DNA of 64,000 bases from Acinetobacter sp. ANC 7912 (lineage in GTDB: Bacteria > Pseudomonadota > Gammaproteobacteria > Pseudomonadales > Moraxellaceae), in the NCBI RefSeq assembly GCF_039862785.1, contig NZ_CP156795.1, positions 1,798,001 to 1,862,000 of the forward strand, given 5' to 3'. The notes beneath the pieces were generated by a model. That model saw only the letters and a program-made list of their open reading frames with translations, was not told the origin of the DNA and did not search any database. Of this stretch, positions 1-7,548 are shown piece by piece (position 1 is the stretch's first letter; every line of letters begins with the position of its first letter). The position numbers and the translations under genes were made by a program.

Positions 1-675
1 ATGAGTGCCGAAAGCGGTATTAATACCTTCCGTGATAGTGATGGTTTATGGGAACAGCATCGCGTAGAAGATGTCGCAACACCGGATGCTTGGCGATGTA
101 ATCCTGCATTGGTACAGCGTTTCTATAATGAACGGCGCAAAAAGATCCTTGCTGCACAACCGAATGCCGCACATCAACTCATTGCTGAATTGGAAGATAC
201 CTATGACGTGCATGTAATTACCCAGAATATTGATGATCTGCATGAACGTGCTGGTAGTTCGAATGTTATTCACCTGCATGGCAATATCCGTCTTGCGAAA
301 ACTTCCGGACCGAAAGCCCAATACACCACCGAGTTTTATCCAATTGAAGGGGCTGAGCTGGATCTCAATAAACACTTCTGCAAGGATGGCTATCCGCTAC
401 GACCGCATGTGGTCTGGTTTGGTGAAGCGGTGCCAGCTTATGAAGAAGCTCAGGATTGTGTACAGGATGCCGATATTTTTATCGTGATAGGTACCAGCTT
501 ACAGGTCTATCCGGTCGCTGGTTTGGTGCAGGAAATTCCACCGAATTGCACGGCTTACTATATTGATCCCAAAGCCAATCAGCAGCACTTACCTCCTCAG
601 TTCGAAAAGATTGCCATGACAGCGACTCAGGGCATGCAATATCTCAAAGATAAGCTACTGAATGAAGTTGCATAA
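1..675 (+). CDS. cobB: Sir2-family NAD-dependent protein deacylase (CobB-like), 5' end outside window
   Basis: Sirtuin that removes acyl groups from lysine using NAD. The first visible residues (MSAESGINTFRDSDGLW) belong to the GAG-x-SAESGI-x-TFR NAD-binding motif, so the Met at base 1 is internal and the true start lies upstream of the window. Visible motifs are TQNIDDLHERAG (residues about 74-85), the catalytic His in HLHG (H93) and RPHVVWFGE (134-142). FYNERR carries Y42 and R45, the Tyr/Arg pair that marks class III sirtuins with desuccinylase ability. The zinc module between HLHG and RPHVVWFGE, normally four Cys, keeps only one (C127). Downstream comes a LysR gene in the same direction. 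Family assignment is firm; the symbol is by similarity to E. coli CobB. Confidence 0.9.
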   Translation: MSAESGINTFRDSDGLWEQHRVEDVATPDAWRCNPALVQRFYNERRKKILAAQPNAAHQLIAELEDTYDVHVITQNIDDLHERAGSSNVIHLHGNIRLAKTSGPKAQYTTEFYPIEGAELDLNKHFCKDGYPLRPHVVWFGEAVPAYEEAQDCVQDADIFIVIGTSLQVYPVAGLVQEIPPNCTAYYIDPKANQQHLPPQFEKIAMTATQGMQYLKDKLLNEVA

Positions 676-757
676 GTGATAAAAAACAAAGTCTGCATTG
701 ACACCACGCAACAATGTATTTTTAATCCCTTCATTGTTGCGTAAATGGAATGAACTA

Positions 758-1657
758 ATGCTGACGGACCTAGATGATTTTTATTGTTTTGCTCAAGTAG
801 TCGAACATGGCGGTTTTAGTGCTGCAGAACGTGCCACAGACATTCCGAAATCTAAACTCAGTCGCCGGGTCTATAATCTGGAAGAACGTCTGGGTGTCCG
901 TCTGATTCAGCGCAGTTCTCGCCATTTTGCCGTGACTGATATTGGCATGAATATTTACCGTCATGCCCAAGTCATGCTGAATGCCGCCCAAGCAGCCCAT
1001 GATCTGGTCGATCATCTAAGTACAGAACCACGCGGCACGATTAAACTCAGCCTGCCCGTTTCCATCGCACAAAACGAAATGGCACGGATCCTTCCAGCCT
1101 TTTTAAAACAATATCCTGAAATCAAGATTCAGATGATGGTCACCAACCGTCGGGTCGATATTATTAATGAAGGTTTTGATATTGCCCTACGTGTTCGTTC
1201 CAGTCTGGATGATGATCCAAATCTGGTGATCCGTCAGTTCGACCAGATCGAGCAGCATCTGTTTGCCAGTCAAGGTTATCTGAATGAATTTGGTCACTTG
1301 AAAAATCCGGAAGAGCTCTCTGAGCATAAAATCCTGAGTATGGCGGAAGAACATACTGAACAATACTTGGTGCTCCATAACAGCACGCAGGAACAGAAAA
1401 AGATTCGGATTACGCCAACAGTCCTCGGCTCTGACCTAAACATGCTGGCCCAACTGGCGGCATCTGGTTGTGGCATTACCCTGTTACCGGATAACGTGGT
1501 GCAGCAATATGTGGAACGTGGTGAATTGGTACGAGTATTGCCGGAATGGAAAGCAGCGCATGGGATTTTCCATATGGTCTATCCATCCCGTCGTGGACTA
1601 TTACCAGCTGTGCGGGTATTTATTGATTATCTGGTAGCACATTTACATCACGCTTAA
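758..1657 (+). CDS. LysR-family transcriptional regulator
   Basis: LysR-type regulator of 299 aa. The N-terminal winged HTH spans residues about 3-62 (FYCFAQVVEHGGFSAAERA, then SKLSRRVYNLEERLGVRLIQR), and the C-terminal substrate-binding domain starts near residue 90 (GTIKLSLPVSIAQNE). The frame is open back to a TTG at 698, but the ATG at 758 places the HTH at the usual distance from the N-terminus and gives the family's normal length, so I chose it. It is preceded at about 80 nt by the sirtuin gene and may be co-transcribed with it. Its effector and targets cannot be read from sequence. A minus-strand transcription unit (see 1687-1853) converges on its 3' end. Confidence 0.88.
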   Translation: MLTDLDDFYCFAQVVEHGGFSAAERATDIPKSKLSRRVYNLEERLGVRLIQRSSRHFAVTDIGMNIYRHAQVMLNAAQAAHDLVDHLSTEPRGTIKLSLPVSIAQNEMARILPAFLKQYPEIKIQMMVTNRRVDIINEGFDIALRVRSSLDDDPNLVIRQFDQIEQHLFASQGYLNEFGHLKNPEELSEHKILSMAEEHTEQYLVLHNSTQEQKKIRITPTVLGSDLNMLAQLAASGCGITLLPDNVVQQYVERGELVRVLPEWKAAHGIFHMVYPSRRGLLPAVRVFIDYLVAHLHHA

Positions 1658-1686
1658 AGGTTAGATCAGCTACATATCGTAAATAC

Positions 1687-1715
1687 AAAAAAGGCCCATC
1701 CACAAGGGATGAGCC
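1687..1715 (-). terminator. intrinsic terminator of the candidate small RNA
   Basis: Minus-strand stem GGCTCATCC / GGATGGGCC with loop CTTGT, followed directly by six T. It faces the end of the LysR gene and does not serve that gene. Confidence 0.85.
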
Positions 1716-1853
1716 GTTCAGAGTCACTACAGCATTAAAACAATTCAATTTCTCTGGAGGAGACAAGGTGAATGTCTGCTCTAACCTTTCACTTTTCTAG
1801 TCATTCACCATGATTGAATAACCGAATCAGTGAGAGGTGTTGCAACTTCATGA
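1687..1853 (-). ncRNA. candidate Fur-regulated trans-acting small RNA
   Basis: No ORF is visible, yet the minus strand has the parts of an independent short transcription unit. A -10-like TATATT lies at 1864-1859 with a Fur-box-like sequence just upstream. About 165 nt downstream is a perfect intrinsic terminator: a 9-bp stem (1693-1701 with 1707-1715, one G-U pair), a 5-nt loop and six U. Inside, two nested stems form: ATTCAAT with ATTGAAT, and GGTGAATG with CATTCACC. The 17-nt side of the internal loop between them contains UCUCCUCC, an anti-Shine-Dalgarno-type seed left unpaired. The map gene upstream has its own terminator at 1946-1986, so this is not its 3' UTR. The layout is that of RyhB/PrrF-type iron RNAs, but I do not recognise the sequence. 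Confidence 0.55.
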
Positions 1854-1864
1854 ACTCAAATATA

Positions 1865-1883
1865 GAGAATGAATCTCATTTAC
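1865..1883 (-). promoter_or_regulatory. Fur-box-like operator of the small-RNA promoter
   Basis: The 19 bases match the consensus Fur box at 13 of 19 positions and contain the dyad AATGA-ATC-TCATT (1868-1880). The site abuts the minus-strand -10 (1864-1859), so occupancy would block RNA polymerase. The -35 is poor. Fur binding is inferred from sequence alone. Confidence 0.5.
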
Positions 1884-1945
1884 ACCACTACAGCCTGTAA
1901 GCTTTTGTGTGTTCTTGCAAGTGTTTGTATAGGTTCGTTTACATT

Positions 1946-1986
1946 AAAAAAAGCACTGACTTGGGCTAAATCAATGCTTTTTTTTA
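1946..1986 (-). terminator. map terminator (bidirectional type)
   Basis: Minus-strand stem AGCATTGA / TCAGTGCT with one G-U pair, flanked by A and T runs on both sides. It ends the map transcript 23 nt after the stop codon. Confidence 0.8.
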
Positions 1987-2008
1987 AAACTGGACTTATA
2001 ACGTTTTT

Positions 2009-2803
2009 TTAAATCTCAGGATAAGAACCTGTACCTTCTGGCCATGGAGATAACAGTTCAAAACCGGTATCTGTCACATAGACCATGTGTTCCCATTGTG
2101 CAGATAATGATTTGTCGGCAGTCACCACAGTCCAGCCATCTTTCAGCTCTTTCACGCGAGCTTTACCCAGGTTCACCATCGGCTCAATGGTAAATACCAT
2201 ACCTTTTTTCAACACAATGCCCTGACCCGGCTGACCATAGTGCAATACGTTTGGCTGTTCGTGATAGACCTTACCAATACCATGACCGCAATATTCACGT
2301 ACAATGCTATAACCTTCACGATGTGCAACCGACTGGATCGCATGACCAACATCGCCTAAAGTTGCTCCAGGTTTTACTGCATGAATCCCAGCCACCATGG
2401 CTTCATAAGTGGTTTCCACCAGTTTTTTCGCTTCTGCTGATGGCTTACCGACATAGTACATCCGGCTGGTATCACCAAAGTAACCATCTTTAATGATCGC
2501 AACATCGATATTAATGATATCGCCATCTTTTAACACCACGTTTGGCGATGGAATACCATGACAAACCACTTCATTCGGTGAAATACAGGTGGTTTTGGTA
2601 TAACCGTAATAACCCACATTCGCAGGAATCACTTTCAGGGTATTTACAATAAAGTCATTACAGAGATCATCCAGATATTCTGTCGTGACACCCGGCTTCA
2701 CATGCTCCCCGATCATCGCTAAAACTTCTGCAGCCAGACGGCCAGATATACGAAGTTTTTCGATATCTTGTTCAGTTTTAAGAGTAATCGTAGAAACTCT
2801 CAT
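2009..2803 (-). CDS. map: type I methionine aminopeptidase
   Basis: Removes the initiator Met from nascent proteins using a dinuclear metal centre. All five metal ligands are in family context: Asp in NIDVAI, Asp in GDTSRM, His in CGHGIG, Glu in TIEPMV and Glu in QWEHMV. The frame extends upstream to 2926, but the ATG at 2803 (MRVSTITLKTEQDIEKLR) has a good GAGG ribosome-binding site and gives 264 aa, the length of E. coli MetAP, so the 41-residue extension is rejected. It is a stand-alone gene with its own terminator, not next to rpsB. Acinetobacter often carry more than one map, so this could be a paralog of the principal enzyme. Confidence 0.93.
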   Translation of the reverse strand: MRVSTITLKTEQDIEKLRISGRLAAEVLAMIGEHVKPGVTTEYLDDLCNDFIVNTLKVIPANVGYYGYTKTTCISPNEVVCHGIPSPNVVLKDGDIINIDVAIIKDGYFGDTSRMYYVGKPSAEAKKLVETTYEAMVAGIHAVKPGATLGDVGHAIQSVAHREGYSIVREYCGHGIGKVYHEQPNVLHYGQPGQGIVLKKGMVFTIEPMVNLGKARVKELKDGWTVVTADKSLSAQWEHMVYVTDTGFELLSPWPEGTGSYPEI

Positions 2804-3138
2804 GTGCTTATCCTCAATTTGAATCCATGAATTATAGTCCTTTTTTGTGAACAATGTCGCACATGAATTAGCACTATCGTGTAGCACGATTCGGCTGAAA
2901 GATAAAATCGATGACGATTTGTACAATTAAATTCTCTCTGCTTTTAAGCTTTTTGAAGCTTGAAACTTACTAAAAGTTTAATTATTAATAAATTTCAATT
3001 ATATATTTCTACCAAATTTTAAATGATCATTTTTTCGATCATGGAGATCAGTAAAATCAAGGCTTTCAGCTAGAAAATAGACTCCAAAAAATACTCCTTT
3101 TCTACTAAAATCGTTTTCTTTTTTATCCATCTCCCTCT
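2804..3138. other. divergent intergenic region map / brnQ
   Basis: AT-rich, 335 bases, with the promoters of map (minus) and brnQ (plus). A small palindrome ATGATC...GATCAT lies at about 3022-3041. I see no gene. The brnQ side has no Shine-Dalgarno sequence; the 25 bases before its ATG are almost all pyrimidine. Confidence 0.5.
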
Positions 3139-4425
3139 ATGACAAGTCTCCGTACTCGAGATATTGTTGCTTTAGGTTTTATGACCTTTGCCTTATTTAT
3201 TGGTGCAGGCAACATTATCTTTCCACCGATTGTGGCTCAACAAGCCGGTGAGCACGTATGGTTTGCTGCCTTAGGTTTTCTGATTACGGCAGTTGGCCTA
3301 CCTGTCATCACCATTGTGGCATTATCCCGTGTTGAAGGTTCTATCCAGATCTTAAGTTCACCTCTCGGTAAGGCAGCCAGTCTGCTACTAACCGTGGTCT
3401 GCTATCTAGCTGTGGGCCCATTATTCGCAACTCCGCGTACTGCAACCGTTTCCTATGAAATCGGTTTCTCATCGCATTTCGGTACGGCACCCAGCAGCCT
3501 GCTGATCTATAGCGTGATCTATTTTTCGATCGTGACACTGGTTTCCCTATATCCAAATAAAATTCTGGATACTGTCGGCTACTTCCTGTCTCCATTGAAA
3601 ATCATTGCCCTGATCATTCTGGGTGTGACCGCTTTTGTATTACCGACAAGCAATCCGCCGGCAGCCATCGGCAACTATGTATCTAGTCCTGTAACTGAAG
3701 GTGTTGTGAATGGTTATCTGACCATGGATACACTGGGTGCCCTGGTATTCGGGATCGTGATTGTGCGTGCGATTACATCTCGTGGCGTGACTGACGGTAA
3801 GCTGATCACCAAATATGCAGTCAATGCAGCCGTGATTTCAGGTATTGGCCTGACACTGGTTTATCTGAGTCTGTTTAAACTGGGCTTGGGCAGTCATGAT
3901 ATTGCTCCAAATGCCGAGAATGGCGCGATTATTCTACATGCCTATGTACAACATGCTTTTGGTGATATGGGCGCTTATTTCCTTGCAACCATGATCTTTA
4001 TTGCCTGCATGGTGACTGCGATTGGCCTGACCTGTGCCTGCGCGGAATATTTCTCGTCGATTACCCGCATCCCTTATAAAGCCTTTGTGTTTATTCTGGT
4101 TGGATTTTCACTGGTGATTTCGAACTTAGGCTTGACCAAACTAATTGCCGTATCTGTGCCTGTGCTGAGTGCAATTTATCCGCCTGCAATTGCAGTGATC
4201 CTGCTGAGCTTTTGCGGACATTTCTTTAAAAAGCCTGCACATGTAGTCGCACCGACAACTTTGGTTGCCTTTATTTTCGGTATTTTTGATGGTTTGAAAG
4301 TCGCTGGATTTGAATTACCTGCAGCACTCCAGAATTTACCGCTTTCTGAACAAAATATGGCCTGGCTCATCCCTGCCCTGATTGTTCTTGTGATTACAGC
4401 TGTCATTGACCGCATCAGAAACTAA
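3139..4425 (+). CDS. brnQ: branched-chain amino acid:cation symporter (LIVCS family)
   Basis: Inner-membrane symporter for Leu/Ile/Val. The 428 aa carry about twelve hydrophobic segments, and the N-terminus (RTRDIVALGFMTFALFIGAG, then NIIFPP) is the LIVCS signature, so the start at 3139 is right despite the lack of a ribosome-binding site. The long pyrimidine tract upstream (CTTTTTTATCCATCTCCCTCT) may recruit ribosomal protein S1 instead; that is inference. It appears monocistronic, with no convincing terminator in the first 100 bases after the stop. Confidence 0.93.
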   Translation: MTSLRTRDIVALGFMTFALFIGAGNIIFPPIVAQQAGEHVWFAALGFLITAVGLPVITIVALSRVEGSIQILSSPLGKAASLLLTVVCYLAVGPLFATPRTATVSYEIGFSSHFGTAPSSLLIYSVIYFSIVTLVSLYPNKILDTVGYFLSPLKIIALIILGVTAFVLPTSNPPAAIGNYVSSPVTEGVVNGYLTMDTLGALVFGIVIVRAITSRGVTDGKLITKYAVNAAVISGIGLTLVYLSLFKLGLGSHDIAPNAENGAIILHAYVQHAFGDMGAYFLATMIFIACMVTAIGLTCACAEYFSSITRIPYKAFVFILVGFSLVISNLGLTKLIAVSVPVLSAIYPPAIAVILLSFCGHFFKKPAHVVAPTTLVAFIFGIFDGLKVAGFELPAALQNLPLSEQNMAWLIPALIVLVITAVIDRIRN

Positions 4426-4979
4426 TCTTTCCGTGCAGTGTCGATAAATCGGATTTTTACCCAAGATACGATTTAAGCGTGATCAATAATTGTCATGTTT
4501 TACCCAAACTGGCACTTATTGGTTCAAATCACTGTTTCAAGTTCAGTCTAAAAATTTAATTTGCTCATACACCCATCTTAATAAACTGCCTTTAAAGGTT
4601 GAGCTGAATAACAAAAATAAAAATATTTCCTGATTAAGTTATTTATTTTTAAAAATTTATCGTAATAAGCCTACACAAGTGAAGCTTCTGCTATCGAGCT
4701 CATACCTATTTTTACATTCCCTTCGCATTCAATGCCCATTCTTGGCGTAGTATTTGCTTCTTTCTGAGTGTACTTATCAGTTTTTAATGCTTTTAGAGAC
4801 TGAAATAGTATAAGTGAACTGTAGAGTCGAAATAATTCATCTAAATCTACGACTAAAGAGAGGCAATAACGCCGTTCCAGTTATAGGGAGCTATTGAAAA
4901 GTTTCGATATTCGAAGTACAACTGTATATTCAATTCTGATTAAAAAGCTCAGTTTTGAATACCAATAACACTAAAAAAT
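4426..4979. other. long intergenic region, no recognisable gene
   Basis: About 550 AT-rich bases between brnQ and the small membrane protein gene. I found no ORF with a credible ribosome-binding site, no tRNA and no clear terminator. The last 100 bases presumably hold the promoter of the next gene. Confidence 0.5.
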
Positions 4980-4992
4980 AGGAGGGATGGAG

Positions 4993-5208
4993 ATGTTATC
5001 AGTACATTTCAATAAGCAAGTCTTCATTGACGCTCTTAAAGCCAATTCTAACCTTGTGGTGTTTTTAAGCACTACCTTTGCGCTTATGTTGACTTTAATT
5101 GTGCACTGCGTAATTCAAGGAAATTTAAAGCCAGAGTACTTAGCATATGCGCTGATCGTCTCGGCTGCATTTTATCTGTGGGTGGTCATTGACCAGAAAT
5201 ATCGCTAA
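4993..5208 (+). CDS. small two-helix membrane protein, unknown function
   Basis: Short protein of 71 aa with two predicted membrane helices (residues about 19-41 and 49-66) and a charged C-terminus (DQKYR). An ATG also exists at 4987, but a strong AGGAGGG ribosome-binding site at 4980-4986 is correctly spaced (6 nt) only for the ATG at 4993, so I use that start (MLSVHFNKQ). I do not recognise the family. The strong RBS argues that it is translated. Confidence 0.65.
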   Translation: MLSVHFNKQVFIDALKANSNLVVFLSTTFALMLTLIVHCVIQGNLKPEYLAYALIVSAAFYLWVVIDQKYR

Positions 5209-5225
5209 TCAATAAGAATATTGAG

Positions 5226-5258
5226 CCATATGGATGACCTGGCCACTCATCCATATGG
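5226..5258. repeat. perfect 12-bp inverted repeat between convergent genes
   Basis: CCATATGGATGA (5226-5237) and its exact complement (5247-5258) flank a 9-base loop. It lies between two convergent small membrane protein genes. Neither strand has a proper U tract, so it is not a standard intrinsic terminator. It could stabilise both mRNA 3' ends or bind a protein. Confidence 0.7.
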
Positions 5259-5318
5259 TAGAAAAAATTTAAGGCCAATTTCCAGCAAAACACCTCCTAT
5301 AAATATCTCCAATTCCTC

Positions 5319-5789
5319 CTAAAAAAGTCCCTGAATTACACCCAAAAGTAAAATACTGGTTCCTCCAAACTCCGCAACAATCAGCCCAATCATGAAGAGT
5401 GTCAAAACAAAGCCCGGCAAATGAAACTTACCTAATTGATGGGGTTGCTTGAACTGGTTGGTAGTGTCCTTTAAAAAGCCATGTAGTGCATAGGCACTAA
5501 TCGCAAAGGTAAAAAAGGCTACATTTGCAACCACGCAAATCAGATTCACCTGTTCTGAAAAGGCTGAATAATGCGCCAGTACCGCCAAAATCAGGGTTGC
5601 CGGTGCATAAAGCAGACTACTGCGATGAGCAATATCAACATAATAGTGCGCACGTGACTGCGATGATCTACGGATTTGCAGGTATTTCCAGATGCCCGTC
5701 AGCATCCCCACCCATAAAAATATCCCGCTAAAAATAATTGCGATTCTGACTGCAAGGCTAAGTTCAATTGGCTGCATAGCTGATTCCAT
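5319..5789 (-). CDS. four-helix integral membrane protein, unknown function
   Basis: 156 aa with four hydrophobic segments (residues about 12-35, 58-80, 83-104 and 128-153). The loops carry RRSSQSR and LKDTTNQFKQPHQLGK. I do not recognise a family or catalytic motif. The start could be 5789 or the Met four codons later (5777); neither has a strong ribosome-binding site. It is divergent from the hydrolase gene at 5889, sharing a 100-bp intergenic region. Confidence 0.65.
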   Translation of the reverse strand: MESAMQPIELSLAVRIAIIFSGIFLWVGMLTGIWKYLQIRRSSQSRAHYYVDIAHRSSLLYAPATLILAVLAHYSAFSEQVNLICVVANVAFFTFAISAYALHGFLKDTTNQFKQPHQLGKFHLPGFVLTLFMIGLIVAEFGGTSILLLGVIQGLF

Positions 5790-5888
5790 TCATTTCTTTT
5801 TTGACTTTTGGGTCATAGTTATCACACGTTTCTTTTGGGAACTTCTGTACATTATTCATGGTTATAAGTCCAAGAATAAGTGTAACGC

Positions 5889-6764
5889 ATGTCAGAATTC
5901 GAAACATTGACTATCACGTGCAAGGATGGCTACCCATTGGCTGCACGCTTCTATGCAGCCAATTCAGCAGCCGAAGCAAAGTCCTACCCGGTGCTGGTCT
6001 GTCCAGCCACCGGAATTACCACACAGTTTTATCACAGCTTTAATTTATGGCTACAGGCGCAAGGCTACGCTGTTTTGTGTTTTGATTTCCGTGGTATTGG
6101 CAAGTCTTTATATGGCCCGCTGAAGCATTCGACTGCCAGTATTGTACAATGGGGTCAGTATGATATTCCTGCTGCGATTGATGCTTTAGTGGATAAAACG
6201 CAAGCTGAAAAAGTGATTCTGGTGGGTCATAGTGCTGGTGGTCAGTTGCTGGGGATCGTGCCGAATTATGACAAAGTTGCCAAAGTCGTGGCGGTATCTG
6301 GTTCAACTGGGCATATTAAAGGATTAAAAGGCCGTACCAAACTGCTCGCCCCGGTTATGTTTGATGTGATCTTTCCCCTATCACGTTTGACTTTGGGTTA
6401 TGGCCCTACCAGTAAGATTGGCATGGGTGAGAATCTGCCGAAAGACGTAGCCAAACAATGGGCTCAGTTCTGTAGCAAGCCAGGTTATGTGATCAATGCG
6501 ATTGGTAAAGCGGTGCCAAAAACAGAAGATCATCATAAACAGATCACCTGCCCAATTACAGTCCTATGGAGTTCGGATGATGAGATTGCTACTGAAGTCA
6601 ATGTGAAAGATCTGATCCGTTTATATCCAAATGCCAAAACCAGCCATAAGGAACTGAATCCTGCTGCTTTGGGTCATCAGGCGATTGGTCATATGCTGAT
6701 GTTTAAACGCAGCCACCAGAATTTATGGCCGATGATCGAACAGGAAATTGCTTCGATTCAATAA
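5889..6764 (+). CDS. alpha/beta-fold hydrolase
   Basis: Serine hydrolase of 291 aa, probably cytoplasmic (no signal peptide). The nucleophile elbow is GHSAGG (S115), a candidate acid lies in WSSDDEIAT (near 228-236), and a candidate base His in LGHQAIGHM near the C-terminus. The oxyanion region reads CPATGITTQFYH. It resembles uncharacterised alpha/beta hydrolases of the esterase/lysophospholipase kind; the substrate is unknown. It ends at an intrinsic terminator at 6788-6820, so it is monocistronic. Confidence 0.85.
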   Translation: MSEFETLTITCKDGYPLAARFYAANSAAEAKSYPVLVCPATGITTQFYHSFNLWLQAQGYAVLCFDFRGIGKSLYGPLKHSTASIVQWGQYDIPAAIDALVDKTQAEKVILVGHSAGGQLLGIVPNYDKVAKVVAVSGSTGHIKGLKGRTKLLAPVMFDVIFPLSRLTLGYGPTSKIGMGENLPKDVAKQWAQFCSKPGYVINAIGKAVPKTEDHHKQITCPITVLWSSDDEIATEVNVKDLIRLYPNAKTSHKELNPAALGHQAIGHMLMFKRSHQNLWPMIEQEIASIQ

Positions 6765-6787
6765 TTATTCAAATTTGTGCTTTATAT

Positions 6788-6820
6788 CATCAGGTTCGTA
6801 ATTCGGCCTGATGGTCTTTT
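6788..6820 (+). terminator. terminator of the hydrolase gene
   Basis: Stem CATCAGG (6788-6794) / CCTGATG (6807-6813), 12-base loop, and a T run starting 2 nt after the stem. Confidence 0.6.
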
Positions 6821-6881
6821 TATTTAGTATTACTTAGAACAGAAGTTTCATTATCTTTTACTGGGGTTTTATGTTCTAATG

Positions 6882-6966
6882 CACTTAGTATGAGATGAGC
6901 CTTATATGAGTATCACGCGAGTGGTACGACTAGCCCCGTTAATTTTCGAGATTACGGGGCTTTTTT
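6882..6966 (+). ncRNA. candidate short structured RNA: GNRA hairpin plus terminator
   Basis: A compact unit with no credible reading frame. A promoter-like TTCATT (6847-6852), 17-bp spacer and TATGTT (6870-6875) is followed by a 7-bp hairpin GTATCAC / GTGGTAC closed by a GCGA (GNRA) tetraloop (6910-6927). Six bases later comes a strong intrinsic terminator (GCCCCGT / ACGGGGC, 6933-6960, then six T). The length of about 85 nt and two-hairpin form recall the phage C4-type antisense RNAs common in Acinetobacter prophages. I could not compare sequences, so that is only a suggestion. The 5' end is approximate. Confidence 0.45.
6933..6966 (+). terminator. intrinsic terminator of the short RNA
   Basis: Stem GCCCCGT (6933-6939) / ACGGGGC (6954-6960) followed by TTTTTT at 6961-6966. 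Confidence 0.85.
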
Positions 6967-7214
6967 ATGGTCTTTGTTTTTCGATATATGACTGTTTCTC
7001 CGTATTTTTGAAACACCCAATCTTTTGCTTGTTGGTCGGTGACGTTTTCACACACATAGTAGTCATGATCCCAAGCTTCTTGATGGAAAATGACCTGTTT
7101 ACGGTAGATAATTCGCTTGCCATTTTCAACGTATACAAAGCTGTCGCCTTGGTCTTTAATTTGGGTTCCGTTGAGGAAGCCGCCAATACAGAGGAAGCGG
7201 GATTGTAAGAGCAT
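6939..7214 (-). CDS. small hypothetical protein, possibly phage-derived
   Basis: 91 aa, mixed alpha/beta composition with many aromatic residues (for example YYVCENVTDQQAKDW) and a basic C-terminus. Codon use looks coding, while the plus-strand frames across it do not. Its 3' end overlaps the plus-strand terminator of the short RNA, so the two units converge and overlap. No good ribosome-binding site precedes the Met at 7214. I do not recognise the family. It sits in an AT-rich accessory patch next to IS66 and a broken gene. Confidence 0.5.
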   Translation of the reverse strand: MLLQSRFLCIGGFLNGTQIKDQGDSFVYVENGKRIIYRKQVIFHQEAWDHDYYVCENVTDQQAKDWVFQKYGETVIYRKTKTIKKPRNLEN

Positions 7215-7340
7215 TATTATTACATCAACTTTCTAGTTCATTTTTCAATGTACGGATTAAAAGATTTATTTATTAAGCTATAAAGCACAACATAATAATG
7301 AAGGCTTATTTTTTAAAGTGTGAAAATTTTGGTTTTAAAA

Positions 7341-7462
7341 TTAGATCTTCAATATTTTCCTAATATATTGTGGGTAGTCACCAGTAAAATATTCAATAAT
7401 TAAAGGATTTTCATGTAAAAAATGTGTAATTAAATTTGACCATTGATCCACTGATATAGAAC
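7341..7462 (-). pseudogene. 3' remnant of the unknown gene split by IS66
   Basis: Removing the IS66 element and one copy of its 8-bp duplication joins this segment in frame to the coding region at 9997-10756. The rebuilt reading is DGSISVDQW followed by about 30 further residues, ending at a TAA at 7343-7341. In its current place it has no start codon. See the entry at 9997-10756. Confidence 0.75.
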
Positions 7463-7548
7463 GTAAGCGTCCGCTGAACACACCTTATGAATTCATCCTA
7501 TAAGCCTTAATTTAGTCCCCACTTAAAAACAAGTGGGGACTAAAATTT

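Noticed and set aside
1741..1860. Possible 6S RNA, because the minus strand contains ACATTCACCTTG as in E. coli 6S
   Set aside because: The rest of the sequence and the pairing do not follow the 6S rod with central bubble, and 6S genes normally lie near zapA/ygfA. Short chance match.
2804..2926. 41-residue N-terminal extension of methionine aminopeptidase
   Set aside because: The internal ATG at 2803 has a good RBS and gives the standard length.
3022..3041. ATGATC...GATCAT palindrome upstream of brnQ
   Set aside because: Only 6 bp and easily expected in AT-rich DNA.
6906..7208. Plus-strand 100-codon frame
   Set aside because: It starts inside the short structured RNA, has no ribosome-binding site and is the shadow of the minus-strand 91-aa frame.
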